DNA of 64,000 nt, from assembly GCA_000711775.1 (NCBI GenBank), contig ARYC01000218.1:100154-164153 (forward strand). The letters are read 5' to 3'. Shown piece after piece: positions 49,641-60,616 of this stretch; within the stretch, counting starts at the first letter, position 1, and each line of letters begins with the position of its first letter. A program made the translations under genes and the position numbers. Below the pieces are notes generated by a model, which was not told the DNA's origin, did no database searches, and saw only the letters and a program-made list of their open reading frames with translations. Origin of the DNA: Oxytricha trifallax (taxonomy: Eukaryota; Ciliophora; Spirotrichea; Sporadotrichida; Oxytrichidae).

Positions 49641-51300
49641 TTTAATTACTTAAAATATATTTATTAAGTAGGAAATTTGCAAAATTTTTGTCATTAAAAT
49701 AAATACGACAATTCATCTATTTTTAAATTCATTTTTCTACAATGTATTTGACACACATAGCAAAATATATTAGAATAAAAATTAATTGGAAAAATTAAGG
49801 AGCAATAGGGTTTAAATACGATGCATTACACTAATCAAATGATTTTAGTTAATCATTTATTGAGAAAGAAAACGATCATTAACAAATGATTATAGACAGC
49901 TTTGCAATGACTTATAGAGAAAGTCATCCTGAGATTACTAGCAACAATTTATTTGAAACTTTGTAAAATAATTAAAACCTAATGCCCTTTCGGTAGTTTG
50001 AGGAGATTATAGAACTCGTGAAAGAGCATTAATTTTACCAAGCAAAGTTGACTATTAACGCAAACAATGCAATAAAGTTTTCCTCTCAAGCAAAGATACT
50101 TAAGTTTATTTACAACGATATGCCAAGGTTATCTCAAGAATTATAAAAGATTGGCAGATATGACTGTGAGTTCTGTGAACTTCAGACTCTCATTCAAGAA
50201 ATCTATAATATTACTTTAAGAAAAACCAATCAAAGTTTTGTTTTTATTCAAAAATTTACCATAAGAAAATGATTCCAATAGCAGACAAAAGGTCAAGAAA
50301 TCCTGATGAGCTCTTTGTGTTGAGGTAAAAAAGTAATTTAAAATAAAGAAACCGGTAATAAAACTTTCCAGTCTAGAGAAAAATAACATCATAGTAAAAT
50401 GTTACGATAAAGATTCATATACTAAAAATTATTGATATGTATTCTTACCTTGAAATCTACTTCACTCTTAAGATTTAATAGAGAAAAAAGTCATCGCCAA
50501 TGACTAATATATCTATGAGATATATCCATTAAGTTTGTTGCATTACAAGCTCTAAATGGATTTCGCTAATTAGTATTATGCTCTTCACTAGGCAAATTTC
50601 TTAGAGTGAAAGCATATTTTTATGATAGACACTATTTACTTGAAAAGGTCATATAGCATTAAGACTTACTATCCTTTAAATGAATAACTGGGAGTTCTAT
50701 TTATCTGAAAATAGATGCCGATGATAAATTTTCTACATTGTAAAGCAGATAGTATAGGTCAATGAAGAGCTTAAAAAGCTTGGTTTATTAGAGGAGAAAG
50801 CCAGGGAACATCATGAAAAACTCTAAACCTCTAAAAATTTCATTTCATTGATCAACAGAGCTCTTAGAGTACAAGCCACTGCATCAAGATATTAAACTGA
50901 AATCTAGGATATTTCCCTAATTGAGAATTGGATAGAAGGAGTCACTTCAAGGGATATCTGGGCTATACCATTAATTAGTGAAAGATATACTAAGTATATG
51001 ATCAAGCAATATTTAGATAATAATTTAAAGATTAATGGAGTTGTAAGATATCTTGAATACTCAGCAATCATTATATAAAGATAATAAAATCAGGAAACTA
51101 TTAGAAATTTCAATATGTATCTAAAAAAATAAAATTCAGAGAGCTATCACACGACTAAAGCTTATTGTATATGTTAAATTTACTAATATTTTAAACAAAA
51201 TACCCTTAAATGTTCTATTATAAACTCTGATAAAATTGCCTTAAAAATCTCCTTTTATTAATGAAAATCTTATTAAACTAATGAAGACATTTTGGGGTTT
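49640..51300. mobile_element. Decayed TBE transposon fragment with kinase gene
   Basis: The right terminus (about 51245-51300) is, on the minus strand, 'tcaaaccccaaaatgtc' then 'ttcattagtt' and 'ataaaagg', matching the kinase-side TBE end at 60617. The plus-strand coding relic inside matches the kinase gene of the 60.6-kb element at the nucleotide level over its whole length. The transposase and third gene are absent, so it is a truncated copy. It probably lies within an IES between flanking Q-rich coding pieces. Confidence 0.7.
49741..51110 (+). pseudogene. TBE kinase-type gene relic
   Basis: Collinear in three shifting frames with the minus-strand gene at 60900-62235. Examples: 'YNDMPRLSQELQK' with 'HNDMPRLYLKHQKK'; 'DKRSRNPDEL' with 'RRSRNPSES'; 'KKVIANDQYIYE' with 'KRVIADDQYAYK'; 'KPGNIMKNSKPL' with 'KPDEIMMDFQPL'; 'MIKQYLDNN' with 'KIKQYLDKN'. 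A Cys pair 'CEFCE' lies near the start. At least four frameshifts and TGA codons interrupt it, and the catalytic HRD-like residues are not in one frame. Confidence 0.7.
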
Positions 51301-51303
51301 GAA

Positions 51304-52069
51304 TGTTGGTTCATTTGCATAAGAAAATAGCTAGCCTTAGATTATCATCAATCTCAACGATTATGTATCATTCAAGCAATCATCTGATTAGAAAGTTTAG
51401 CCTTAGGTGCTAGATCAAGTCTTCGGAAATTAAAGAATGAGTAAAAATAATCTCATATTTAATTAGAGTCACCACAGCCAAAATTAAAGTATATCATAGT
51501 CGGATGACAGTAAGTATGAAAGCGCAAATCCTAAATAAAATCCTCATCATAAATCATTTAGATCTCAAGATTCATAAGGAATTCTCTCAATAAACTTTAA
51601 CAAGATTAATATTAAGGACATAGATTAAATTGACTAAGCATTACGCTAATCACTTTACGAGATTACTTAAAGTTTAAGAATGGGTCTTTAAAGTAAGGAC
51701 TAGTCATTCTCTTAAGATGATAATCTTCAACTCAGGCAGCCAAAGCAAAAAAACATTAATGATGAGAATTTGTAATTATATGAGGCCCAAATTTCTTAGT
51801 CATCTTCATCTGATATAAGTTCAATTAATTTTCAATTGAATGATGTGTACTAAACATAATAAAGAAACAGCATCAATTCACAACAAGAAAATACATTGAG
51901 AAATAACTTAAGTGTCTCTAACTCCAAATTTTTGAGATAGTCAGTTCAAAATTTATAATTAAAGAAAAATGATATGAAAGACTATTAACCACTCTTGAGC
52001 AATAGAAATAAGAATTTAAAAGGACAGCTTTAAACAAAAAATACTGGGAAGTTGTCATAAATAAAATGA
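51304..52069 (+). CDS. Gln/Asn/Ser-rich protein, 5' part uncertain
   Basis: Open frame 'LNVGSFAQENSQPQIIINLN' to 'TKNTGKLSQIK', TGA 52067-52069. An ATG at 51281 is in frame but lies within the TBE terminus, so the true 5' end is probably in another MDS; the second piece of the gene at 48553 is a candidate. Low complexity, with short predicted helices ('DIDQIDQALRQSLYEITQSL'). Convergent with glutathione synthetase, 70 bp away. Confidence 0.55.
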
Positions 52070-52138
52070 CTTAATGATTTGATCAAGAGTATATTAATTA
52101 GATAACTTATTTAATTGCTTAAATAAATATATATATAT

Positions 52139-54296
52139 TCAGAAATTAGAAACAGTCGGTTTGATGTCGTCATTTTGTATATCCTCAATTTCGACTAAGA
52201 AAGGACTATCAATAACTGCAAATCCTGCGTTAACTCCACCTTCATTACTTTCTTTCCCCTTCGTTCTTAGTAATCTTCCAAATGTGCAAATGTCTGAGTC
52301 TTAGATTCCATTTTCAATTGTGTTTGTTCTGATTACAACACTAGAGTAAATTCCAATTTCACTTAATGACTGAGTTTCAATTATTTTACCATTTCTAAGC
52401 ATGTAAGCCTTAATTTCAGGTGGGTTAATTCTCTCCATAATTAAAAACTGCTTGAGATAGTCCTTGTCATCTGAGAGTAACATACTTTTAACTTCTTCAT
52501 CGTAGAAATTGTTGCCACCTCCTTCTTTTTAAGGTTTTATTACATAAGATCTAGGATTCTAAATTGCTTACTTAATGATCTCATGCAATTCATGTGCATC
52601 TTCCTTTTCAATATCTTCCAAAGTCCAAATTCCCTTAAAGATACCCTTAATTTACTCTGCTTCTGTGATATGATCGCTCATAACGTCTCTAAGTATTTAT
52701 TCATCTGCGAATGCTTATTAGAACTTTTTGAAAGTAGTAAGCTAGATATCAATTGAGGGACATTTAATAGGTTGTGCCATTTCTAAGAGTTATCTTGTCT
52801 CCCAATCATCTTCAGTTTCATATTGTTCGAGTTAATAACCAGTCCTGTAGTAAACAAACCCAACTTCATTTCCATTTATTAAGAGAGCATTAGTATCCTT
52901 GTTGATTTCTGAAGATTTCCTGATTTGCTCAAATGTCATTCATTAAGATTAATATCAACATTAACATATTATTTTTATGGATAAACATTTCTTGGATTCT
53001 CATTGATCTTATTCCAGAATTATTGTAGAGTTCAGCTTCAATCCATTTTTAATCACAAATATTTCTTTCTTGTTTATCAATGACAAAGAGTACCCATAAA
53101 TCCTTTGAAGTTCTCTTTGAATACAAATTTTCAAATCTTGATTGCATATCTTGAAGATAAAGATGCACAGCTTAATCAAAAGATTTTGCTAGTGATGTGA
53201 TTTAAATATATAATAATTTGCGTCAGTTAGTTTTCCAAATCTTAATCTTTTCTTTGATAATTTAAATTTAATCTTTCTCTGTACTTATCTAAAACATAGT
53301 TCTGAACTTCTGCAGTTTTTTAGCAAAGACAGCCGAAGGAAGAAGCAACTGTGTTGTATTCAACCATTTTAAGTGAGTCTGTAAGCTTGTCAATCATGTA
53401 GTCTGACCTCATTATTAAGAATTAAATATCTTATCTGACTACTCCTTATTTACCTTTTTCCATGAATTAAATCACACAAAATAATATCAATATTTTGAAT
53501 GTTCAATTTAAGAGGAAAAGTTTTAATGTTAAATATATGAAATAAATTGAGAGCTTTTTTTGATGTTTTCAATTATTTAACTTTTTATATTATCATTTAA
53601 TACTCTTACAAATTAATTGTAAATAATATATTATTGATATAAATATAAATTATCAAAAACCAAAGAGAGGCTTGTCCTGTTATGCTTTATAATTTGCTGA
53701 TTTTCAATATTAAAGATATAATTTTATTATATAAATTTATGTTATATCTAAGTATTAGACTCGCTTAATTATAATTACTAGAAGAAGAATTAAAAATGTA
53801 TAACCATTTTTACATAGTATTATTTACTTAAAAATTTACAATTAAAAAATTAGAAATTATTAAAGGCTTTAACTTTTTGCTAAAATCATTAAAAATGTAC
53901 CCAAAACAATATTAAATAATTTATTTTAACGATAAATATAATTTCTAATTTAGATTTTGAACACTTAACTTATCTTGAGCATCTTCTGCATTAAAGTATA
54001 TATAAATAACTTGATAAACAAGTATCATGCTGTTGGAAGTACTAAAGCAGTTCATGAATCTTGTGAGGCTTTCTAGTTAAATCATTGACCATTATACTCA
54101 ATGCTCTCTAGTAATCCTTAGCTTGCTTGTAATGTTTTGCTGGAAATGGTGTAGGAAACAAGGATATAGGAGCATGATTAAATTCAATAGAGTCATTTGT
54201 GCCTACACTCTTAACCATTAAACCTTTTACAGCACAAGTCTCAATCACATCTTGCACGATTTCCTCTCTCAATTGGGTATTCTTAGAAGTCTCCAT
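52139..54296 (-). CDS. GSS: Glutathione synthetase (eukaryotic, ATP-grasp)
   Basis: Joins gamma-glutamylcysteine and glycine using ATP to make glutathione. The N-terminal piece 'IEFNHAPISLFPTPFPAKHY' (start 54296) matches the family's lid/N-domain. Later pieces carry 'IMRSDYMID', 'VEYNTVASSFGCL' (substrate region), 'GNEVGFVYYRTGY', 'CPSIDIQLTTFKKFQQAFA', the ATP-grasp loop 'VIKPQKEGGGNNF', 'LIMERINPP' and the C-terminal 'LLRTKG' / 'EGGVNAGFAVIDS'. TGA at 52139-52141. A 34-nt intron lies at 53986-54019 and a 49-bp IES at 52941-52989. A larger insert of about 470 bp (about 53470-53950) separates the N-terminal piece; its pointer is not resolved (TTCAAAAT is a candidate but leaves a frame problem). 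Confidence 0.92.
52941..52989. other. IES, 49 bp, pointer AATG (plus-strand CATT)
   Basis: CATT at 52937-52940 and 52986-52989. Joining gives 'MRIQEMTFEQIRKSSEINK' in the glutathione synthetase frame. Confidence 0.82.
53470..53950. other. AT-rich insert (IES) in glutathione synthetase
   Basis: About 480 bp non-coding between the family's N-terminal region and 'GKQGVVRQDIQFLIMRSDYM'. No transposon end is visible. Confidence 0.6.
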
Positions 54297-54463
54297 TAAT
54301 AAATAATCTCAAAAAATAATATACGTGTATTAAAGATTTAAATTTAAATATCCTTAAAAATTACTTATCATTCAATTATAAAATTAATAATAAGAAAAGA
54401 ATAAGTGATTATAACGTCTATATTATCAAATTTACAAAAATATTTTTAAATATAACAATTCTA

Positions 54464-55872
54464 ATGGAAAACATCGAAGTTGCAGTAAGGCTTAGGCCAC
54501 TTAATTAGCGAGAATTTTAACTTAAAGATGAGAGCATATGCAACATTAAGTTCAAATTACTAAATATCTAAATTTAGTATTTTAAATATACATCAATTTT
54601 ACAGCATATATAATTAAATTTGGAAAAGTAAAAATAATAGTTTTATTTCACTCTGTGTTGGAAGTTATAATGATAGTAATTTAATATAAAAATTATTCCA
54701 ATATCAAAAATTCCAATATTTCTTTTTATATTTATAAATATTGAAAACCGTCTGGAATAAATTTCAATCTTTGAGCGGGTGAAGGAAATATCGATAACTT
54801 AACAACTCAATTATTTATTATATTTTATATAACCTATAAAAGGGTGGACCATGACCATTTTGAACATATATACATCCTTTATAAATCTAAACGGAATAAA
54901 ATTAAATCATAACAATTTAGAATAATTTCTATATTACACTATCTCTATTTAGTATCTAAAGGTTTTGATTCATACTATAATAACAAGCTCTCTTAAAAAT
55001 TTATTTTAGGGTTTATATATAGTTTCTTAAGAAATAATTACATAAAAAATATTAATATTTGCCTACTTTAAATCCAACTAATTGGCAATTATTATATGTT
55101 TAGGTGAATTTATTATAAACAAATTTTATTTTTTTTTAGATAAATTAATTAATGAAAAGATAAGTTTGAGCATTTTATTAAATTTTATGATATTAAAGCT
55201 ATAATTATTTCCCCTTTAAATTTGATTAATCTTTTAAACGTTCATTAACATAATTACTTGTCTCATAAAACAAAATGTACTTACTAATTGAAAAAAATGA
55301 AAAGACTATTACTCTGAATTAGCAAAAGCTATTGTAGTCTCCCAAATTTGGTAAGAAGACTGAATTTACACTAAGCAGTAAAAACGGATTGAATGAGTCA
55401 ACTTCACCATTAAATTAAACTGCCTAGTTGCTAAATATTAATAGTAAAGTTCAAATTACGCCTAATAATAGAAAGCAATTAATATCAACACCAGGCAGTG
55501 TGATTACATCAATATAAAACTTAAAAGGAACTCAGTCTAAATCTCCAATCAATAGAAAGGTTACATTTGAAAATAAAACGGACAAATCACCAATGATATA
55601 ATCAAAATTACAAATTTCATAATAATAGGATCAAAGAGTAGTGTTGAAGCATACTTTGGAAAAAATAACTTCATAACCTGCATTACTCAAGGGTTCATCA
55701 TTTGTGTCTTCACAGAATAGTAGTTTTATCACAGGTGGCTAAAATTAAATGTAAAGAATATCATCTAATACAACATTAAATAATCAGGCATTGTAAAACG
55801 ATCAAAAAAAGAAAGTTTCATTTAACTTCGGTATTTATTGCTTTTATTATCATTACCATTTATAGATTAATG
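54464..55872 (+). CDS. Kinesin, 5' block (MDS 1-2) of the scrambled gene
   Basis: MDS 1 (54464-54563) encodes the motor's first strand, 'MENIEVAVRLRPLNQREFQL'. A 724-bp IES follows with pointer TTACTAA (54557-54563 and 55281-55287); the join reads 'ICNIKFKLLIEKNEKTITLN'. MDS 2 continues through a Ser/Asn-rich insertion to 'QKKKVSFNF', then a 35-nt intron (55831-55865). The block ends in the pointer TTATAGATTAATG (55860-55872), which recurs at 45152-45164 at the start of the motor core. The pointer overlaps the intron's 3' splice site. Spliced product at the join: '[19 protein letters not shown]', the classical kinesin strand 3 to helix 1 sequence. The block has no downstream continuation here: sequence after 55872 is non-coding. 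Confidence 0.9.
54564..55287. other. IES, 724 bp, pointer TTACTAA
   Basis: Lies between kinesin MDS 1 and MDS 2. AT-rich with in-frame stops and no ORF of note. Confidence 0.85.
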
Positions 55873-56004
55873 ATTATTCTGTACACTAATAAAAGATGAA
55901 TGAGAATCTTCTAGAATAAACTGGAATATTCCAATTTTGATTATTTAAGCAAAAATGTCTTATATTATTAAAATAGTATAAAAACTAAACATTTTACAAA
56001 ATAA

Positions 56005-57028
56005 TCACAATAGAATGGTAGACTGGAACGGGTTATTCAAATGGTCAATTAAATATTTTATTACTTAATAGTAATTGCCTATAAAATCGAAACCCCAAAC
56101 TTATTAATATGCAAAAGTAATTTATTTAGGGAATGGTTGGAATATTAATGGGGTTATTACGAAAATATACAAACTTATCAGATTATCTATGTGTTTTCTA
56201 TGAGGTTAAACTCCGTTTAGTGGTTTAAGTAAATCATCAAAGGTGGTCTTAGATATTATTTCATTTTCACAATTATCTCTCCACGTATTTTATTTATTTT
56301 AAGCAGATAATATTACTTATATCTTCTCATCTTAACGTTTTAAGTATTTTACATATATGGAATTAAAGAAAGACATTATTTTAATATCCTAATCTAGATA
56401 ATTGCTGTTTCTGCTAAATTATCGGTAAATTGAACCAAAAGACTATTTATTTTCTCTAATTCTTAAATACATTTAACACTAATAACCTTAGCTATAGTCA
56501 CTATTTCTTTTTTACTGTCTATTAAAATTAATGACTACTATTTCTTAGAGACATAGGTTTAGCATAGGATTCCAGGCTTCAAATCTCATTTAGTAAATCC
56601 TAATCATGATACTCTTTTACACTCTTAGTTATTTCTGCAAGTATCTTAATTCTAATCATCTGAATATCATTTATGATAGGGATCCCTTTTAGAGTCATTA
56701 TTAATTCATTAAGTCTTTGTGCTGTACAACACCCATGAATAAGTTCATCAAATTAATCTAGTTCTTGCAGTATTTGTTCTAAGTCTCTCAATACTACCTA
56801 TTAATTTACAGTAGTTCTCAAATAAAGTAAAGTGTTTTATATAATAAAATTAATAATTACAAAAATAGCAAATTAATGTAGAAGGCTGAACAGTAAGAAA
56901 GCGTTTTTCACTCTATCAGTATCAATAAATCTTTTGACTCCGTGTTAGGTTTCTCTGCAGTCCTTTAACACTTCCAAACTTTATTTAAAGATATCTTTGT
57001 GAAATATATTTTGTTAGTGAAAAGCCAT
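56005..57028 (-). CDS. Hypothetical helical/coiled-coil protein, several pieces
   Basis: Minus-strand ATG at 57028: 'MAFHQQNIFHKDIFKQSLEV' to 'DRVKNAFLLFSLL'. After an AT-rich gap (about 56820-56870): 'VVLRDLEQILQELDQFDELI', 'RLNELIMTLKGIPIINDIQM', 'ILAEITKSVKEYHDQDLLNE'. Another piece: 'VKCIQELEKINSLLVQFTDN'. The last piece, 'ISKTTFDDLLKPLNGVQPHR', probably ends at TGA 56005-56007. Joins near 56330 and 56590 change frame and are not solved. No family recognised; the spacing suggests a helical-bundle protein. Confidence 0.5.
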
Positions 57029-57288
57029 TTTTAATTTGATTATAATTAATTTTTTCTAATATATTGATATTCACTTATTAAAAATATCTTAATAAACAAT
57101 CTTATTTTAATACTATTCATTTAAAATGATATATTTGAAATGATTATCTTATAATGATACTTATCTGCCATATAATTTGCCTTGTTATGCATATCAATAT
57201 GAAGATAATTACAATTTGGCTACTAAGGCCAATTTTATTAAAGCAGTTAACATTTATCTGTAAGGAAATATATTTATAGATATAAGAA

Positions 57289-57863
57289 TCAATTAAATTT
57301 GCACATGCATTCACTTATAAGTATGCTATAGACTTGTTTAAAATGCAAGTCTTTATCTCTTAATCTTCTACTGTTACTCTCTTTAAGACTCAATCTAATT
57401 AGATTTTCTTCTGTAGCAAAAGTTTTTTATCTAAATTCAAGAATTAAGTCGGTGATCCTTTGCATATACTTCTTATCTTTTGCTGAGTGATATAAATACA
57501 ATTTGTGCCTTAAAACTTATCATCTTTTATACCATCTTAAAATGCTTTTTAGTTTTTGCTGAATGTATTTTTTCAATAAGCTGCTTCAAACCTGACTTAT
57601 TTGAGAAAATAATTTAAAAGTCTTGAAATTCCGGTCTTTTTTGCATTTTAATTGATTGATGTTACTCTACTTTATCAACTATTTTTTCATGTTTAATTTT
57701 CAATGACACAAACTTCTTCCTGTATTCAAAAGATATTAGCTCTACACCCTTTAGATGTAGATAATTTCTTTTTCTTTTTATATTCAAATTTAGATAATCT
57801 AAAATTAAGCTATGACTATAAAAGTTGAAGGGAAGCTGCTTTGCGATTCAAGTAAGCTCCCAT
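57289..57863 (-). CDS. Hypothetical basic coiled-coil protein
   Basis: Coding-like minus-strand stretches: 'FEYRKKFVSLKIKHEKIVDK', 'VEQHQSIKMQKRPEFQDFQI', 'SAKTKKHFKMVQKM', then in a second frame 'SAKDKKYMQRITDLILEFRQ' and 'LSLKESNSRRLRDKDLHFKQ', stop TGA 57289-57291. An ATG at 57863 is possible. A frame change near 57530 suggests a tiny IES or an indel. Function unknown. Confidence 0.4.
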
Positions 57864-57899
57864 TATAAAGTACAAATTTGAATTCTATTATTAATTGAT

Positions 57900-58390
57900 A
57901 AAAACTGCTCTAGCTATAGTTTATGTGAACAAGAGCTTTTACTAAAAATATTTACAATAAATAATCACTCCTCTCTAGACTGGAGAAGGTGACCAAATTT
58001 TAAAATCTGGAGTCGTAGGGCAAGTAAAGATATACTTTAGAACTTTAATCTCTAGGCCAATTTTTTAAGAAGCATAATTAAAATTCTAATTCACTTTTAA
58101 ATAATGACACATATTAATTGAAGAATTCTTGCATAAGAGCAATATTTAACTATGTAAATATTGATAATTTTATCATATCTAAACTTTAAGCAGTAAATCT
58201 AAATATTTTTGATCATTATAGAACCTAAATTTCATTAATTTTTATTACTCATTTAAAAAATAATTTTTATTACTCATTTAAAAAAAATTAGCCTATTTTC
58301 TAAATTATCCCAATAAGACTCAATCTATTCCCTAAGAGTGAAATTAAAAAAACATTTAATTAAGAATTTTTTGGTATTAAATGCATTAAT
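57900..58390. other. AT-rich spacer
   Basis: Contains a short tandem duplication of 'taatttttattactcattt' with 'aaaaaa' (58232-58290). No gene seen. Confidence 0.5.
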
Positions 58391-58393
58391 TAA

Positions 58394-59698
58394 ATGAACC
58401 ATTAAGATGGGACAAAGCCCTCTGAATTTAAGTAAATGTCAAAAGAAGATAGAACTTGGCTTGAAGAAGCCCTTAAATCTTACACTTTTAATGATGTAGA
58501 TAGAATGAAGGAAATTTGTGAAGAGCTTGAAAAATACCATAAAACAATGCATAGAGATATTTTACTAGACGGCCTCGACGAACTTTTAGAATTAGTAGAG
58601 ATGCACCCTAGAAGCAGCTTGAATTTATGTTTATGTGGAGGTATGAAAACAGTGCTTGAAATTATTTTTAACAGCGAAAAGAACGATGCTAGGAAAGCAG
58701 CTTGCGCGTTATTGTCATCTGCAGTATAAAACAATAAGGAAGTTTAATAAATTATGTAAAAGATGGGTATACTTAATTTGATGCACCAGTATATTAAGGA
58801 GAGTGAGATTGCTAACAAAGAAGCAGTAATTGGGGCACTTGCTTAATACTTAAAGGGAGAAAACTTTAAGGGAAAACTTGAGTTTATAACTGAGAGTTCA
58901 GGATTAGCATTCTTAAGAGAAGTTTTACTTTAGATACCTATTGACCAAATTAGACACACTAAGAAAATTATCATGCTTCTTTATGATTTCTTGCTATAGT
59001 TTACATTATTATAGGTTTATAATAATTTTTTAATTAAAATATATTTAAATAAAGCTTTTACCTGATGCATTAAATACAATAATATGAAACAAAGAATTTT
59101 ACAATTAAAATGTATGTCATATGATACTAAATGTATTTAGATTTTGAAATATGCAGACTATTTAAAAAATTATAAATGTAATATTCCAATAAAATAATAT
59201 TTCTTTAATATATTCAGAATAATTTCTGATTTAATTGTTATATCAGATGACTAACTTAAAATCGAAGAAAATGAGAAATACATGAGAGAAATTTTAGCAA
59301 ACGATCAAACTCTGATTAATCACTTGATTGAAATATTAAATGCAGACCTATAAACGAACGAGGACATTTTAAATCATTAGAAACACGACAGAAGAGAGTA
59401 CCTACTTAAAATATTTGAGTATTTAGTGAATTACAGAAAATAAGAGCTCCTTACTTAGATAAAACCCTCATTAAATAAACTAAAAGAATAAATTAGTACA
59501 GTTAAGCAGTAACATGACTAAAATGAATATTTGGAGTTGCTAGATAGAGAATTGGAATAAATTGAGAAAATTGAATAGACAGTAGACGGTAGAAACATAC
59601 AGTCCAATTATGACTTAGGTGAATTCAAGCCAGTTCTGCATATAAAGGATAACGAAGAAGAGGAAAAATAACAAAAGCCACTTGCAATAGGAATATGA
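58394..59698 (+). CDS. HspBP1/Fes1-like Hsp70 nucleotide-exchange factor (armadillo-like)
   Basis: Two exons around a 219-nt GT..AG intron (58999-59217) give 362 codons. The N-terminal 'QMSKEDRTWLEEALKSYTF' resembles the 'MS.EDR.WL.EAM' signature of HspBP1/Fes1, followed by armadillo-like helical repeats: 'RDILLDGLDELLELVE', 'NLCLCGGMKTVLEIIFNSEK', 'ARKAACALLSSAVQNN', 'ANKEAVIGALAQYLKG'. The family releases nucleotide from cytosolic Hsp70. The C-terminal third is a charged helix ('LKEQISTVKQQHDQNEYLE') ending 'EEEEKQQKPLAIGI'. Some codons show moderate G+C. Assignment by pattern. Confidence 0.72.
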
Positions 59699-59831
59699 AT
59701 CTAAAACTCATGATAAATTGTAGACTGATGCGTAAATAACATTTTGAGTAAATAAAGTAATTAATTAAAGCAATTATTTATTTTTCTTCATTAAAAATTT
59801 TCTATTCCTAATTTACTTGTCAGTAAATGCT

Positions 59832-60185
59832 TCATTTGATTTTGTTATTAATATCTTAAACAACTTCATCTTAGGGTTACCATTCTCTTATCTGTGTTTT
59901 AAGTTTGCATTGATGATTATCAAATTTCTTCTATTTAATGCATTTATAACCACAACCACAGGTAAGCCAATTTCGCTAAGGGTGTATACCAACCAAATTT
60001 TTTGACTTACTTACCTTCACTACCTTCTTAGGTTTCTTTACTTTTTAATTCTTCTTAGATTTCTTTATTTGCTTAGTCTTAACTGGTCTTTTAGAAATCT
60101 TCTTTGAATCCGAGCTCTTCTTTTAGTTTTAAGAACTTTTAGCTTTAACTTCAGGCTTTGAAAGACTGATTTTTATTTTATTCAT
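59832..60185 (-). CDS. Small basic zinc-finger-like protein (104 aa)
   Basis: ATG 60185 to TGA 59832-59834 with a 39-nt intron (59976-60014, GTAAGT...CTTAG), exactly 105 codons. The N-terminal half is Lys/Ser-rich ('KSSDSKKISKRPVKTKQIKK'). The second exon has 'CGCGYKCIKQKKFDNHQC', a Cys/His set that could bind zinc. Possibly a small DNA- or RNA-binding protein. The plus-strand open frame at 59817-60005 is its antisense shadow. Confidence 0.65.
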
Positions 60186-60616
60186 TCTAGAATATACAAT
60201 CAAATTTATAAAATATTATAAATATTTATTATTTACAATAATAACCAATACATAGAAACCTTATCTGAATATTTAATTTAATAGTATAATTAAAAATAAA
60301 AATAAAATACTAAAATATTTTAGTATTTTTCATTGTTTTACTAAAATATTTTACATTCATAAATACTTAATTTTAATCTTAGCTTAAAAAATAATTTTAA
60401 ATTTTAATAAATAAATTTCCCAAGATAATAAAGAATATTTCAACTTTTTCTGAAAAAAGGATTAATCCATTAATTAGCTATTAAACATCTGTTTATAAAA
60501 AAAGTAATTAATCCCTCTTTTCTATTCTATTGAGGAATTTATTTGGCTTTGTTAAACTAGTTTGGAACTCAATGATCCCCCATTGGTTTTGTAATGACAA
60601 ATTTTGTCAAAAGATT
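60186..60616. other. Spacer before the TBE end
   Basis: AT-rich, with a short inverted repeat of 'aaaatactaaaatatttt' type near 60303-60350. No gene. Confidence 0.4.

Noticed and set aside
59817-60005. Plus-strand 62-aa ORF
   Set aside because: Antisense to the two-exon zinc-finger-like gene on the minus strand.
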